Shown here piece by piece: positions 27,646 to 36,940 of a stretch of DNA of 64,000 nucleotides. Source of the DNA: CBDFNN01 sp965250215 (GTDB lineage Bacteria; Bacteroidota; Rhodothermia; Rhodothermales; DATKEJ01); NCBI GenBank assembly GCA_965250215.1, contig CBDFNN010000004.1, positions 2,170,001-2,234,000 on the forward strand, read 5' to 3'. A program made the translations under genes and the position numbers. Under the pieces are notes generated by a model. The model worked only from the letters and a program-made list of their open reading frames with translations, had not been told where the DNA came from and did no database searches. Each line of letters opens with the position of its first letter. The stretch's first letter is position 1.

Positions 27646-29517
27646 TTATTTCAAAAGAACAACTCGTTTGCTCGTTTCGAATTGATCACCCAGAACACGA
27701 TAGAAGTAGTTTCCACCTGGGAGTCCCTCGGCATTAATCGTAAAGTTATGCACCGTATTAGGTGCCAGAACACCGCTGAACAGTGATTTGACATGCCGAC
27801 CTACCGTATCAAAAAGATCGATTAGAATATTCTGCTCAAGAGCCAAGCTGAGGCTGAAATTCGTAGTCGGGTTGAATGGGTTGGGATAGGCGTCCGAGAG
27901 TAGATAAGGCCCAGGAAGATCTCTAACGATTTCAACCTCATTTCCGATGGAAACAGTTCCGTCGAAGTCAATTTGCTTCAATCGGAATTTGGTATAGATC
28001 TCACTTGGGTCATTGATTTCGAATTCGTAGCTCTGATTGGTTTGAGCTGTGCCAGCTCCATCCACAAATCCCATGGTCTCCCAGATTTCTCGAGCTGGAT
28101 CATAAGCGTCGACCTCAAAACCGGAATTATTTTCCTCACTTGCAGTTTCCCATCTAACAAGAATCTTGTCTGCATCAACGATTGCATCAAACGAGATGAG
28201 CTCGACAGGCATTACGACATCTGTTCTCATGAAAAGAATATTGACGGCGCCATTACTTGCAAAGCCATTGCCAGCACCATGAACGGCGTGTTCGATTTTT
28301 CCATCTCCATTCAAGTCTCCAACGATTCCGATACTAGAACCAAATTCGTAGCTATTTTCGAGAATGCCCGTGAAACCGCCCTGTGTATCAGAAATTTTTT
28401 GGTGATATTTCACCGTGCCGTTGGTGTTCATAAACAAAAGCCAAACGGCTCCACGGTTTGTGTCACCATCGTCGTCTCTGCGCGCTCCAACAAAGATGTC
28501 ATTAACCCCATCACCGTCGATATCGAGTGCGTTTGAAACGCCTCGGCCGAAGTTGTCGCCTGCCGTCAATGATCCTGTAAATCCTCCGATTCCTTGAGCG
28601 ATTTGTTGGGAAAAATTGACTGTTCCGTTGGAGTTCATAAATAGAATCCAGACTTCCTCTTCTCCCCGGGAGCCTACCAAGAGATCTGTGACACCGTCGT
28701 TATTCAAATCTCCGATGTTGGCCAAGTCCACGCCCCACCAATCTCCCGCATCTAGATTTCCGGTAAATCCTCCAATTCCTTCTCCGAGTTTTTGACTGGC
28801 TTTTAGGGTGCCATTCGGATTCAGGAAGAGAATGTAAACGTAACCTTCGTCAAGGCTAGGTGCCCCAACGGCGATGTCGGTTGTGCCGTCGCCATCGAGG
28901 TCACCGATGTTGGCGACACCATATCCAAACCAAGATTGTGCGGCGAGGAGGCCCAACATTCCTCCAGAGCCATCCGTAAGTTTTTGGTGAGACTTTACTG
29001 TACCATTGGGATTCATAAGGGTGACAAAAACGGCTCCAGCGTTGCTATGCCCGTCACCGTCGGTGATTCGTGCTGCGCCCATGACCATATCCCTTACGCC
29101 ATCGTTATCAAAATCACCGATTTGTTCAACTGCGGTTCCAAGAATGGCTACGGTTTCCAAGGGGTCCGTAAAACCACCTTGTTCCGCGGCTATAGTCTGA
29201 ATTGATTTAACCGTGCCGTTGGGATTGAGAAAGAGGACATAAACTCCTCCGTCGTCGTTAAAGTTACCATCGTGTTGTGGAGCACCGACTGCGATATCGG
29301 GTACGCCGTCCCCATCAACGTCTCCGAGATGAGTGATGTCAAAACCAAAAAGTTCACCAGCTTGTAGAGTACCAGGAAGGATGCCGCCGACACCATCGGC
29401 TATTTCTTGATGAGAAAGGACTTGTCCCGCTTGGGAATAGGCTGTGGTGTAGCTAAATAGCAGTGCAAAAAGGGCGATGAAGCAACAATGCCTTAAGGGT
29501 GGTAACTCGAAGTTCAT
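27646..29517 (-). CDS. FG-GAP repeat protein with T9SS sorting domain
   Basis: A 623-residue secreted protein. The signal peptide is followed by about seven FG-GAP/integrin-alpha-like repeats (residues 35-430), each with a calcium-site DxDGDGxxD core such as GDVDGDGVPDIAVGAP and GDLDGDGTTDIAVGAP, and a recurring FLNPNGT strand. These form a beta-propeller. The module starting MPVELISFDAIV and a type IX sorting domain (DAYPNPFNPTTNF) end the protein. It is likely a cell-surface or matrix protein, and its ligand is unknown. Confidence 0.88.
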   Translation of the reverse strand: MNFELPPLRHCCFIALFALLFSYTTAYSQAGQVLSHQEIADGVGGILPGTLQAGELFGFDITHLGDVDGDGVPDIAVGAPQHDGNFNDDGGVYVLFLNPNGTVKSIQTIAAEQGGFTDPLETVAILGTAVEQIGDFDNDGVRDMVMGAARITDGDGHSNAGAVFVTLMNPNGTVKSHQKLTDGSGGMLGLLAAQSWFGYGVANIGDLDGDGTTDIAVGAPSLDEGYVYILFLNPNGTLKASQKLGEGIGGFTGNLDAGDWWGVDLANIGDLNNDGVTDLLVGSRGEEEVWILFMNSNGTVNFSQQIAQGIGGFTGSLTAGDNFGRGVSNALDIDGDGVNDIFVGARRDDDGDTNRGAVWLLFMNTNGTVKYHQKISDTQGGFTGILENSYEFGSSIGIVGDLNGDGKIEHAVHGAGNGFASNGAVNILFMRTDVVMPVELISFDAIVDADKILVRWETASEENNSGFEVDAYDPAREIWETMGFVDGAGTAQTNQSYEFEINDPSEIYTKFRLKQIDFDGTVSIGNEVEIVRDLPGPYLLSDAYPNPFNPTTNFSLSLALEQNILIDLFDTVGRHVKSLFSGVLAPNTVHNFTINAEGLPGGNYFYRVLGDQFETSKRVVLLK

Positions 29518-29761
29518 AACAGGATAATTGTTGATGGTTAATTATTGGGCAGGGGATTAGCCCTCTTTGTCCACTAAGCGATATTAAGAGTATAATCAGA
29601 CCACCTGAATAATGCTGGTAATTCCGACTTTCCGGTGAATTCCAAGAACTAAGGAATATGGTTAACAGAATATTTGCAGACTCGCTGCGGCGGTGTATAC
29701 GATCGCACCGAAACGAGCCGTTTATTAGAGGTGCGCGATTTTGCAACGAAATACCTTTTCT

Positions 29762-31384
29762 ATGAAATATTTCCTCTCCCTTTTCCTGCTGATACCTACA
29801 ATTCTTAGTTCGGCAGATATCCCTGCTCAATCGAAAATAACAAAGGTTACCGTTTTCAGGTCAGGGGCAAGTATTACGAGGATAGCGACGGTAGACATAC
29901 CTGTGGGTAGCTCAACTATCACTTTTACTGAGCTGGCACCTAACATCGATCAAAACTCGATTCAGATATCAGCAACAGGAGGCTTTGTTGTTCTTTCGGT
30001 TGTCAAGAGGAATAACTTTCTTGAATTCAACGAGCACTCGGACGCGATCGCAACATTGCTTGAAAGAAAAAAGGAACTAGAAGGAGAATTAGAACTCCTC
30101 TTTGCAGAACAGGATGTTTATAATAAAGAGGAGCAATTGCTTTTGGCTGCACTTTCTGCTGATGGCAAAGAAAAAAAAATTGATATTGCCGAGCTAAAGC
30201 TGGCTACGGCCTTCTTTCGCGAAAAGATGACGGAGTTAAAGAAGCTCAGGATCGAAATAAATGCAAAGCGAATTCCCCTTCAGGAGGAAGTACGCAAGAT
30301 TAATAGTCAACTGCAGGAGCTCAATGCGAACAGTAAAAACCGGAGCGTTGCTGAGATTGATGTGACCGTTCAATCCACGAGAGCCGTAAAAAGTGATGTC
30401 ACCTTAACTTACTTGACCTATAGAGCCGGGTGGCAGCCACATTATGATCTTCGGGTCGACAAGCTGAATGATCCAGTCGAGATTACCTATGCAGCTAATG
30501 TCCAGCAAGCAACTGGGGAGAGCTGGGAAAATGTGATTCTTACTTTGTCTACTGGAAATCCAAGGAGTCCAGGGAATAAACCGAGCCTAGAGCCCTGGCG
30601 GCTTCGCTTTACGCCACCTCCAGCACCAATGTCTTCAAGAGTAATGAGTCAAAACGCGGCTCGGAAATCCGTTTCATTAGAATCGTCGGCTGATATGGCG
30701 GCAAGCGGGGTCATGGAACTAGAGGAATCACAGGAAATGGACGCAATAACTGTTGTACCAACCGACCAAAACTTCAATGCTACAACAATTGAATACGAGA
30801 TCTCACTCCCCTACACGATAGAGTCAGATGGAAAACCCCATTCGGTAGATATTGACGAGCGACAGATTCCAGCCGAATTCGAATATTTTGCTATTCCAAA
30901 ACTTGATCGGAATGCCTATCTGACAGCAAAAATGTCTGGTTGGGAGGACTTCTATTTTCAGCCTGGTGAGGCGAATCTGTTTCTTGAAGGGACCTACGTC
31001 GGAAAGACCTACCTAGAAATTGGAGTCGAGGATACATTGGTAGTGTCTCTCGGCCGAGATGAAAACATCAAGCTAAATAGAAAGAGAGCTAAGGAATTCA
31101 CTAAGAGGCGTACCCTGTCAAGGAAGAAAACAGAATCGAGAGGATGGGAAATTGAGTATAGAAATAACAAAACGACATCTATCGACTTGGTGATCATGGA
31201 TCAAATTCCACTAAGCACAAATAACTCGATCGAGATCAAGTCTGAGGAAACAGGCGGTGCCGAATATAATGAGGAAACTGGATTTCTCACCTGGCGAATG
31301 ACACTTGATGCCGGAGAGTCTGCCTCCAAGAAATTTTCCTACCAAGTTGAATACCCGAAGAATCAGCGACTGACCTTGGAGTAA
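29762..31384 (+). CDS. Mucoidy inhibitor MuiA-like protein (DUF4140/DUF4139)
   Basis: A 540-residue exported protein. A signal peptide (YFLSLFLLIPTILSSAD) is followed by a DUF4140-type strand region (KVTVFRSGASITRIATV), a long charged coiled coil (about 100-190), and the DUF4139 beta domain (VTLTYLTYRAGWQPHYDLRV, then YAANVQQATGESW). The family is widespread and associated with envelope phenotypes, but its molecular role is not established. I chose the ATG at 29762, which begins the signal peptide, over a TTG seven codons earlier. Confidence 0.82.
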   Translation: MKYFLSLFLLIPTILSSADIPAQSKITKVTVFRSGASITRIATVDIPVGSSTITFTELAPNIDQNSIQISATGGFVVLSVVKRNNFLEFNEHSDAIATLLERKKELEGELELLFAEQDVYNKEEQLLLAALSADGKEKKIDIAELKLATAFFREKMTELKKLRIEINAKRIPLQEEVRKINSQLQELNANSKNRSVAEIDVTVQSTRAVKSDVTLTYLTYRAGWQPHYDLRVDKLNDPVEITYAANVQQATGESWENVILTLSTGNPRSPGNKPSLEPWRLRFTPPPAPMSSRVMSQNAARKSVSLESSADMAASGVMELEESQEMDAITVVPTDQNFNATTIEYEISLPYTIESDGKPHSVDIDERQIPAEFEYFAIPKLDRNAYLTAKMSGWEDFYFQPGEANLFLEGTYVGKTYLEIGVEDTLVVSLGRDENIKLNRKRAKEFTKRRTLSRKKTESRGWEIEYRNNKTTSIDLVIMDQIPLSTNNSIEIKSEETGGAEYNEETGFLTWRMTLDAGESASKKFSYQVEYPKNQRLTLE

Positions 31385-31460
31385 GGTTCGCTTGTTTTGG
31401 AATAACTTATTAGATCGATATGGATGATTAAGGGAGCCAGCACGACTCTCTGAATTTCCT

Positions 31461-32576
31461 CTAGATCTTGAAGAAGACGCCTCTCTTGAATAAGACATAG
31501 CACATGTACCACATGATGCCCAGAGCGACGAAAGAATTGATAACAGCCGTAATTGGTTCTGGAATGCCCACCATCCCGAGAAAGCCATCTACAAATATGT
31601 AGCTCGATTTCCGAAGCCATCCACCCAGTAGCTCAAAAAAGAGATAAATGAAGATTGAGTTGGTACCAAAAATGACGAATGTCTTTGTCCAGCTTTTATA
31701 GCCTTTGATGTCAATAAACCAATAACAAAAAGCAAACGCCAGTAGGGCCCATCCACCCGATGCGATGGTGAAACTTGTGGTTGAGATGCGCTTGACAATC
31801 GGAGTAATCCCAGCCCAATCCAAACCATAACCGACGAACAGTCCAATCGCTCCTGCTATGAGAAACTGCTTAATGCGCTCACGGGGGAGATGCTTGGAAG
31901 ATAATAAGATTGATCCACAGATGGCGCCCCAGATCGTATGTGCCGCCGTCGGAAGACAATTAACGGCTACCCAATGGCCTCCACTCAGTTTTCCCATCAA
32001 GATCATATCCAGCCAAGATCCGAAATTTTCGCCGGCTACATAGGGCGCAGCCGGGTCATAGCTGCGGTACAGAATCTCAGTCAGAAGAAGGAATGCCATC
32101 GATGCGATCAGCTGAATCTTGATGGAGTATCGCATCAGCAAGAAAGTGACCAAGATGGTGAAGGAAAGCTGTGTCAGGACGTTCCACAATTCCAATGTCA
32201 GTTCTCCCGCAGCAATCGCGTACAGGCCTGTTCCAAATAGAAATAGCAAGAAACAGCGTTTCAGAATATGCCGAAATGCCTCTTGCCAGCTAGCTCCTTT
32301 CTTCATCCGACTGCGCAATGAGAACGGCATAGCCACTCCTACGATGAACATGAAGAAGGGCTGAATCAAATCCCAAAATCGCAAACCATTCCAAGGATGA
32401 TGATGGAATTGCGACATTATCATTGATCCAATGCTCCCTTCACCGGAGGCATCTCCTATACTCAAATAAACGTGAGCTGCCTCTGCAGCTAGGAGAAACA
32501 TAGTCAGACCTCTGAACAGATCCAGCGATAATAGTCGGTCTTGAGGATAGGGTGTGGCGGGAGAAGCGGTGTCCAT
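31461..32576 (-). CDS. Acyltransferase-like membrane protein (DUF5009/HGSNAT-related)
   Basis: A 371-residue polytopic protein. It opens with RLLSLDLFRGLTMFLL, the signature of heparan-alpha-glucosaminide N-acetyltransferase relatives (NagX/DUF5009), followed by QPFFMFIVGVAMPFSL and about ten hydrophobic helices. Members may acetylate amino sugars across the membrane or have other roles. Prokaryotic function is mostly untested. It converges with the MuiA-like gene, 76 bases apart. Confidence 0.78.
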   Translation of the reverse strand: MDTASPATPYPQDRLLSLDLFRGLTMFLLAAEAAHVYLSIGDASGEGSIGSMIMSQFHHHPWNGLRFWDLIQPFFMFIVGVAMPFSLRSRMKKGASWQEAFRHILKRCFLLFLFGTGLYAIAAGELTLELWNVLTQLSFTILVTFLLMRYSIKIQLIASMAFLLLTEILYRSYDPAAPYVAGENFGSWLDMILMGKLSGGHWVAVNCLPTAAHTIWGAICGSILLSSKHLPRERIKQFLIAGAIGLFVGYGLDWAGITPIVKRISTTSFTIASGGWALLAFAFCYWFIDIKGYKSWTKTFVIFGTNSIFIYLFFELLGGWLRKSSYIFVDGFLGMVGIPEPITAVINSFVALGIMWYMCYVLFKRGVFFKI

Positions 32577-32748
32577 GGATGAGCTAGAGGTTAATAGTCT
32601 CTAAACTAGGGTAAAAAGCATAGGCAATCAGCATATCCTTACTAGTGCTACAAATGATCTGTACTGGTTTAACTCCAACTCGAATTTAGTATCATCATTA
32701 TTGACTAGTGCATCAGATATTTAATAAACCGAAATTCGTGTTCAAACC

Positions 32749-34302
32749 TTGTTTAATCTAGCAACCATTCTTGAAGAAAGTACCCGTCGATATCCAGATC
32801 GGGTTGCGATTGTTTTCGGAGACAGCCAGCTCTCCTATAGAGACTTAAGTTCAGAAGTCAATCGGGTCGCCAATGGCATACGGAAATTGGGGATTATCAA
32901 GGGAGATAAAATTGCTCTTAGCTGTCCCAATGTCCCTCATTTCCCGATCGTGTACTTTGCGATCCTTAAGGCTGGAGCTAGCGTCGTTCCTCTCAATGTC
33001 CTTCTGAAAGGACGTGAAATCGCTTACCATCTGGTAGACTCGGATGCCAAAGCTTATTTCTGTTTCGAAGGTAGCGAGCAACTCCCCATGGGTCAGAATG
33101 GTTTTGAAGGATATCGCGACACCGTTGCCTGTGAAAACATGATCTTGTTGACCGGGGACCCAAACAGAGTCTCTCCCTTCGAGGGCATCAATACGCTAGG
33201 GACGTTTGTTCAGGATGAATCGGAGTATTTTGAAACGGTCAGCACCGAGTTCGATGACACTGCTGTCATCTTATATACCAGCGGAACCACAGGACAGTCC
33301 AAAGGAGCGGAACTGAGCCATGCAAACATGTTGTTGAATGCCCGCCTCGCGGACAATGACGTGTATCTTCGTAAAGATCCAGAGGTTCATCTGATTTGCC
33401 TGCCATTGTTTCATTCCTTTGGTCAGACGGCTCAAATGAACTGCGGAATATATACGGCCGGAAAACTAGTCCTTATGTCTCGATTCGATCCAGACGAAGC
33501 TTTGTCTCTTATGGAAAAAGAACGAGTGACATATTTCGCTGGCGTTCCAACAATGTACTGGGCCATTTTGAATCATCCCAACGCGGAGAAATACGACTTA
33601 AAATCTATTTCGGAAAATCTCACCGCAGCCGTTTCCGGTGGAGCCGCCATGCCGGTTGAGGTTATGTTGGCCTTCAACAAGAAATTTGGAGTGAAAATTC
33701 TCGAGGGTTATGGCCTGTCTGAAACAAGTCCGATTGCGAGCTTCAATCATTACAAGAATGAAACCAAGATTGGGTCGATTGGAACTCCTGTTTGGGGTGT
33801 TAAAATGAAAATAGCAGATTCCGATGGGAATGAACTTCCAGTCGGAGAGCATGGCGAAGTATTGATAAAGGGACCTAACATTATGAAGGGATATTACAAT
33901 AGACCAGAGGCAAGCGCGGCTGCCATCAAAAATGGCTGGCTATTTACCGGCGATATCGGCAGGATGGATGAAGACGGCTATTTCTATATAACCGATCGCG
34001 TGAAGGATATGATCATTCGAGGAGGATTTAACGTCTATCCGAGGGAGATCGAAGAAGTCTTGCTTAGCCATGAAGATGTTAGCTTAGCCGCAGTGATTGG
34101 TGTTCCGCATGAATCTCATGGCGAGGAAATAAAAGCATTTGTGATCCTCAAAGATGGAGCGAAGACCTCTTCAGAAAGCCTAATAGAATGGTCAAAAGAG
34201 AACATGGCCGCCTACAAATATCCTCGTGAAATCGAGCTTGTGGATTCCTTGCCCATGACCGCTACCGGTAAGATTCTCAAACGAGAGCTGCGAAATTCCT
34301 GA
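32749..34302 (+). CDS. AMP-dependent acyl-CoA synthetase (long-chain fatty acid-CoA ligase type)
   Basis: A 517-residue ANL-superfamily enzyme: P-loop YTSGTTGQSKGAELSH, adenine site GYGLSETSPIASF, hinge TGDIGRMDEDGYFYITDR, and the C-terminal catalytic Lys in TATGKILKREL. It activates a carboxylic acid, probably fatty, to acyl-CoA through acyl-AMP. The start codon appears to be TTG at 32749; no in-frame ATG lies close by and the family N-terminus (NLATILEESTRRYPDRVAIV) starts at once. Confidence 0.9.
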   Translation: MFNLATILEESTRRYPDRVAIVFGDSQLSYRDLSSEVNRVANGIRKLGIIKGDKIALSCPNVPHFPIVYFAILKAGASVVPLNVLLKGREIAYHLVDSDAKAYFCFEGSEQLPMGQNGFEGYRDTVACENMILLTGDPNRVSPFEGINTLGTFVQDESEYFETVSTEFDDTAVILYTSGTTGQSKGAELSHANMLLNARLADNDVYLRKDPEVHLICLPLFHSFGQTAQMNCGIYTAGKLVLMSRFDPDEALSLMEKERVTYFAGVPTMYWAILNHPNAEKYDLKSISENLTAAVSGGAAMPVEVMLAFNKKFGVKILEGYGLSETSPIASFNHYKNETKIGSIGTPVWGVKMKIADSDGNELPVGEHGEVLIKGPNIMKGYYNRPEASAAAIKNGWLFTGDIGRMDEDGYFYITDRVKDMIIRGGFNVYPREIEEVLLSHEDVSLAAVIGVPHESHGEEIKAFVILKDGAKTSSESLIEWSKENMAAYKYPREIELVDSLPMTATGKILKRELRNS

Positions 34303-34464
34303 TATAAATCGCTTGTTGGTGTTTTTCCGAAAACGATTCGAATGGTACTCCAGGTCGTCCTGGTCGCGAAGATTGTCATTGTCTTTGATCAATGGTGTAT
34401 CTTTCATGGCTGAATGATATGCGCCACTTATGCTTTGTTGAATCAAGTCAGAACGGTGAATGAA

Positions 34465-35685
34465 ATGAATAGACTTCCGATATTATTACTGACTCTATCT
34501 TTGCTCTTGATTGCGGACACACTTGTGGCACAATCCAGATCTCGAGCCGAATTGCCTGAAGGCCCTGCCAAAGGGCTGGTCCAGGCCACTTGTTTGTCGT
34601 GCCACGGAGCCCGAAATATTACAAGATCCGCAGGCTACAGTAGCACAGACGAGTGGAGGAAGGTCATGGGCAGCATGGTAACTATGTCGGAAGATGACGC
34701 CGTGACAATCGCAGAATATTTGCTAGAGCACTTTCCGGAGAATCCAGAAAGACGCCCCACTCTAGTCGAAGGAAATCTGGAAATTGAGTTCGAAGAATGG
34801 ACAGTCCCGACTCTAGGACAGCGCTCTCGAGATCCGATCGAAGCGGGAGATGGATCCATCTGGTGGACGGGTATGTGGGGAAACCTTGTTGGGCATCTCG
34901 ATCCCGAGACTGGTGAGATGAAGGAGTATCCTCTTCCTCCAGGTGCAAGACCACATAGCATCGTCCCGGACGAGAAGGGCTACATTTGGTATACCGGCAA
35001 TAGCAATGCAACGATTGGAAAGCTCGATCCCGGGACTGGTGAGATCATTGAGTACAAAACGAAGGGAAGAGATCCACATACGGCTACTTTCCATCCGAAC
35101 GGAAAACTGTTTTTTACCTCGCAGGGAGCTGGTATGCTTGGGCGCCTCGATCCGCGGAATGGAGAGATAAAGGAAATCGATACAGAGTCAAGACCCTACG
35201 GTATTCAAGTCGCAGACGATGGCACTGTATGGGTGGCATACAACGGGACGAACAAAATCGGTGCTCTTGATCCCGAGAGTATGGAAGTGAAATATTACGA
35301 CCTTCCTGAAGCGCGCTCGCGCGTACGTCGCTTAGGCCTTTCAAGTGACGGAATGGTCTGGTTTGTAAACTCTAGCATGGGGAGAATAGGGAGACTCAAC
35401 CCGGGCACCGGTGAGATAAAGGAGTGGGATTCTCCCAGTGGTGTGCGCTCGCATCCCTATGCCTTGGCCGTCATTGATGACAAGGTTTGGTATAACGAAT
35501 CTGGAATGAGGCCCGACGCTTTGGTTCGCTTTGATCCAGAGACAGAGAAATTCCAAAGTTGGGCAATACCATCGGGTGTCGGAATCGTCCGAAACATGTG
35601 GGTCACCAAAGACAATGAATTGTTGATCCATCAAAGCAGTTCTAATAGAATCGGTAGAGTGACCATTAAGGGTCTTCCAAATTAG
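34465..35685 (+). CDS. Cytochrome c-like domain fused to virginiamycin B lyase-like propeller
   Basis: A 406-residue periplasmic protein. The signal peptide (LPILLLTLSLLLIADTLVA) is followed by a small c-type heme segment with CLSCH at about residues 40-45, then a Vgb-type beta-propeller. Its blades repeat the pattern LDPETGEMKEYPLP, LDPGTGEIIEYKTKG and LNPGTGEIKEWDSP. True Vgb lyase linearises streptogramins, but this heme-bearing architecture is more likely a redox or binding protein. The ATG at 34465 begins the signal peptide; the open frame extends 17 codons further upstream. Confidence 0.78.
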   Translation: MNRLPILLLTLSLLLIADTLVAQSRSRAELPEGPAKGLVQATCLSCHGARNITRSAGYSSTDEWRKVMGSMVTMSEDDAVTIAEYLLEHFPENPERRPTLVEGNLEIEFEEWTVPTLGQRSRDPIEAGDGSIWWTGMWGNLVGHLDPETGEMKEYPLPPGARPHSIVPDEKGYIWYTGNSNATIGKLDPGTGEIIEYKTKGRDPHTATFHPNGKLFFTSQGAGMLGRLDPRNGEIKEIDTESRPYGIQVADDGTVWVAYNGTNKIGALDPESMEVKYYDLPEARSRVRRLGLSSDGMVWFVNSSMGRIGRLNPGTGEIKEWDSPSGVRSHPYALAVIDDKVWYNESGMRPDALVRFDPETEKFQSWAIPSGVGIVRNMWVTKDNELLIHQSSSNRIGRVTIKGLPN

Positions 35686-35857
35686 TTTGTCTGGAAACTG
35701 ATCTCCTCTGCACTTATGATGAGCCGCCGGGGCGCCTACTAGGGATGACTATTCCCCGTTATACAGAAGTAATAGCTTATCTTGATTTTGGTCATCACAT
35801 CTTGTGATTTGCCTGCGAGGTAATTTTGTCATTTGTAATCCTTTTTCGACCTAGTAC

Positions 35858-36685
35858 ATGACTGATAATGAATTTGTAAATCTTCTCATAGACAGAGGAT
35901 CGTCCATTGGAATAATTTTACTTGTAGCTGTCATTGCATGGTTTGCACTGCGATATTTGACAAAAGCTCTTGCAAAAACAGTCCAGAAATTGGATAAGCA
36001 AGAGGACAGCGAATTCGACTATCGGACTAAGACCGTCTTTCGATTCGTTAATAGTCTCGGAATGGTGATCATATTTGTTACGACACTAATAACCATACTG
36101 AGTGAATTGCAAATCAATGTCGCACCTCTAATAGCGAGCGTTGGTGTTGCTGGCCTTGCTTTAGGACTCGGTGCGCAGACGATGGTCAAGGATGCCATCG
36201 CCGGTCTGTTCATTATGTTGGAAGATCAATTTCACGTTGATGACTATATTGAAACCGCGGGCGTCTCTGGAACCGTTGAGCGAATTGGCTTGAGGACGAC
36301 CTCCCTTCGTGATCTGAGTGGGACGAGACACATCGTTCCTAATGGAGAAATTAGAATAATATCCAATGCGACGTCTGGGTGGAGTAGGGCAAAGGTTGAG
36401 GTCTATATTCTCCATGATGAGGACATCGTAAGAGTTAAAACTCTCCTGCGAGATAAATTGCACGAAGTTAGGGAGCTCGCTACGGTCAACACGGTTGCCT
36501 TAGACGACTTTACCGTTAGCGGCCCAGAAGATATAGATGCGTGGGGGCAAAAAATACGCATTCTCATCAAAACTAAGCCCGGTCAGCATTGGTCAGTGCA
36601 GCGAGAAGTACGAGAAATGATTTTGGAGCTATTTCGAGAAAACAAGATTGCTATTGCTAAGCCCATGTCATTCATATCGTCCTAG
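35858..36685 (+). CDS. Small-conductance mechanosensitive channel, MscS family
   Basis: A 275-residue inner membrane channel. It has hydrophobic helices near 16-34 and 65-90 and the pore helix with GLALGLGAQTMVKDAIAGLF, the MscS TM3 pattern. The beta domain (DDYIETAGVSGTVERIGLRTT) and a C-terminal alpha/beta domain follow. It opens under membrane tension to release solutes on osmotic downshift. It is close to the size of E. coli MscS. Confidence 0.9.
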   Translation: MTDNEFVNLLIDRGSSIGIILLVAVIAWFALRYLTKALAKTVQKLDKQEDSEFDYRTKTVFRFVNSLGMVIIFVTTLITILSELQINVAPLIASVGVAGLALGLGAQTMVKDAIAGLFIMLEDQFHVDDYIETAGVSGTVERIGLRTTSLRDLSGTRHIVPNGEIRIISNATSGWSRAKVEVYILHDEDIVRVKTLLRDKLHEVRELATVNTVALDDFTVSGPEDIDAWGQKIRILIKTKPGQHWSVQREVREMILELFRENKIAIAKPMSFISS

Positions 36686-36827
36686 CTTGCTTGTGTCTAG
36701 TTAGATGGAAGATTTCCTGTCACCGAGATCCATTTATTACTAGAAAGCTGAAAAGCTTTGAACCCTTTCCTTCGAAGGACTTTCGGCATAGAAATCTACC
36801 CCGGAATGGAGCAAAACTACGAAAAAC

Positions 36828-36843
36828 TGTTGATTTTTCAACT
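36828..36843. promoter_or_regulatory. Dyad TGTTGA-N4-TCAACT upstream of first DUF5916 gene
   Basis: A 6-4-6 inverted repeat, with one mismatch in the outer base, about 100 bases before the gene. The perfect version TGTTGA-N4-TCAACA occurs twice before the paralogous gene at 39452, so the shared motif looks like an operator. The regulator is unknown. Confidence 0.5.
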
Positions 36844-36846
36844 AAG

Positions 36847-36868
36847 TGCTAATTTTTTAGCATTTTTT
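36847..36868 (+). terminator. TGCTAA-TTTT-TTAGCA hairpin with T-run
   Basis: A perfect 6-base-pair stem around TTTT, followed by TTTTTT. It can serve as a weak terminator for mscS, or as a second 6-4-6 dyad of the operator next to it; its centre lies 19 bases from that of the neighbouring dyad. Confidence 0.45.
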
Positions 36869-36940
36869 GTAACATCTCGGAACGCCCTCCCGTAGTCCGC
36901 ACATATCATCTCTTCTTTTGTGCAGAAAACTACCATTCAA

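Noticed and set aside
27559..27786. 75-codon plus-strand frame with a TTGACC...TATTTA promoter-like sequence upstream
   Set aside because: It runs antisense across the terminator and the end of the FG-GAP gene; its codons mirror the sorting domain on the other strand.
34465..35685. Streptogramin resistance gene (vgb)
   Set aside because: The propeller alone would suggest it, but the N-terminal heme motif and signal peptide point to a periplasmic redox protein.
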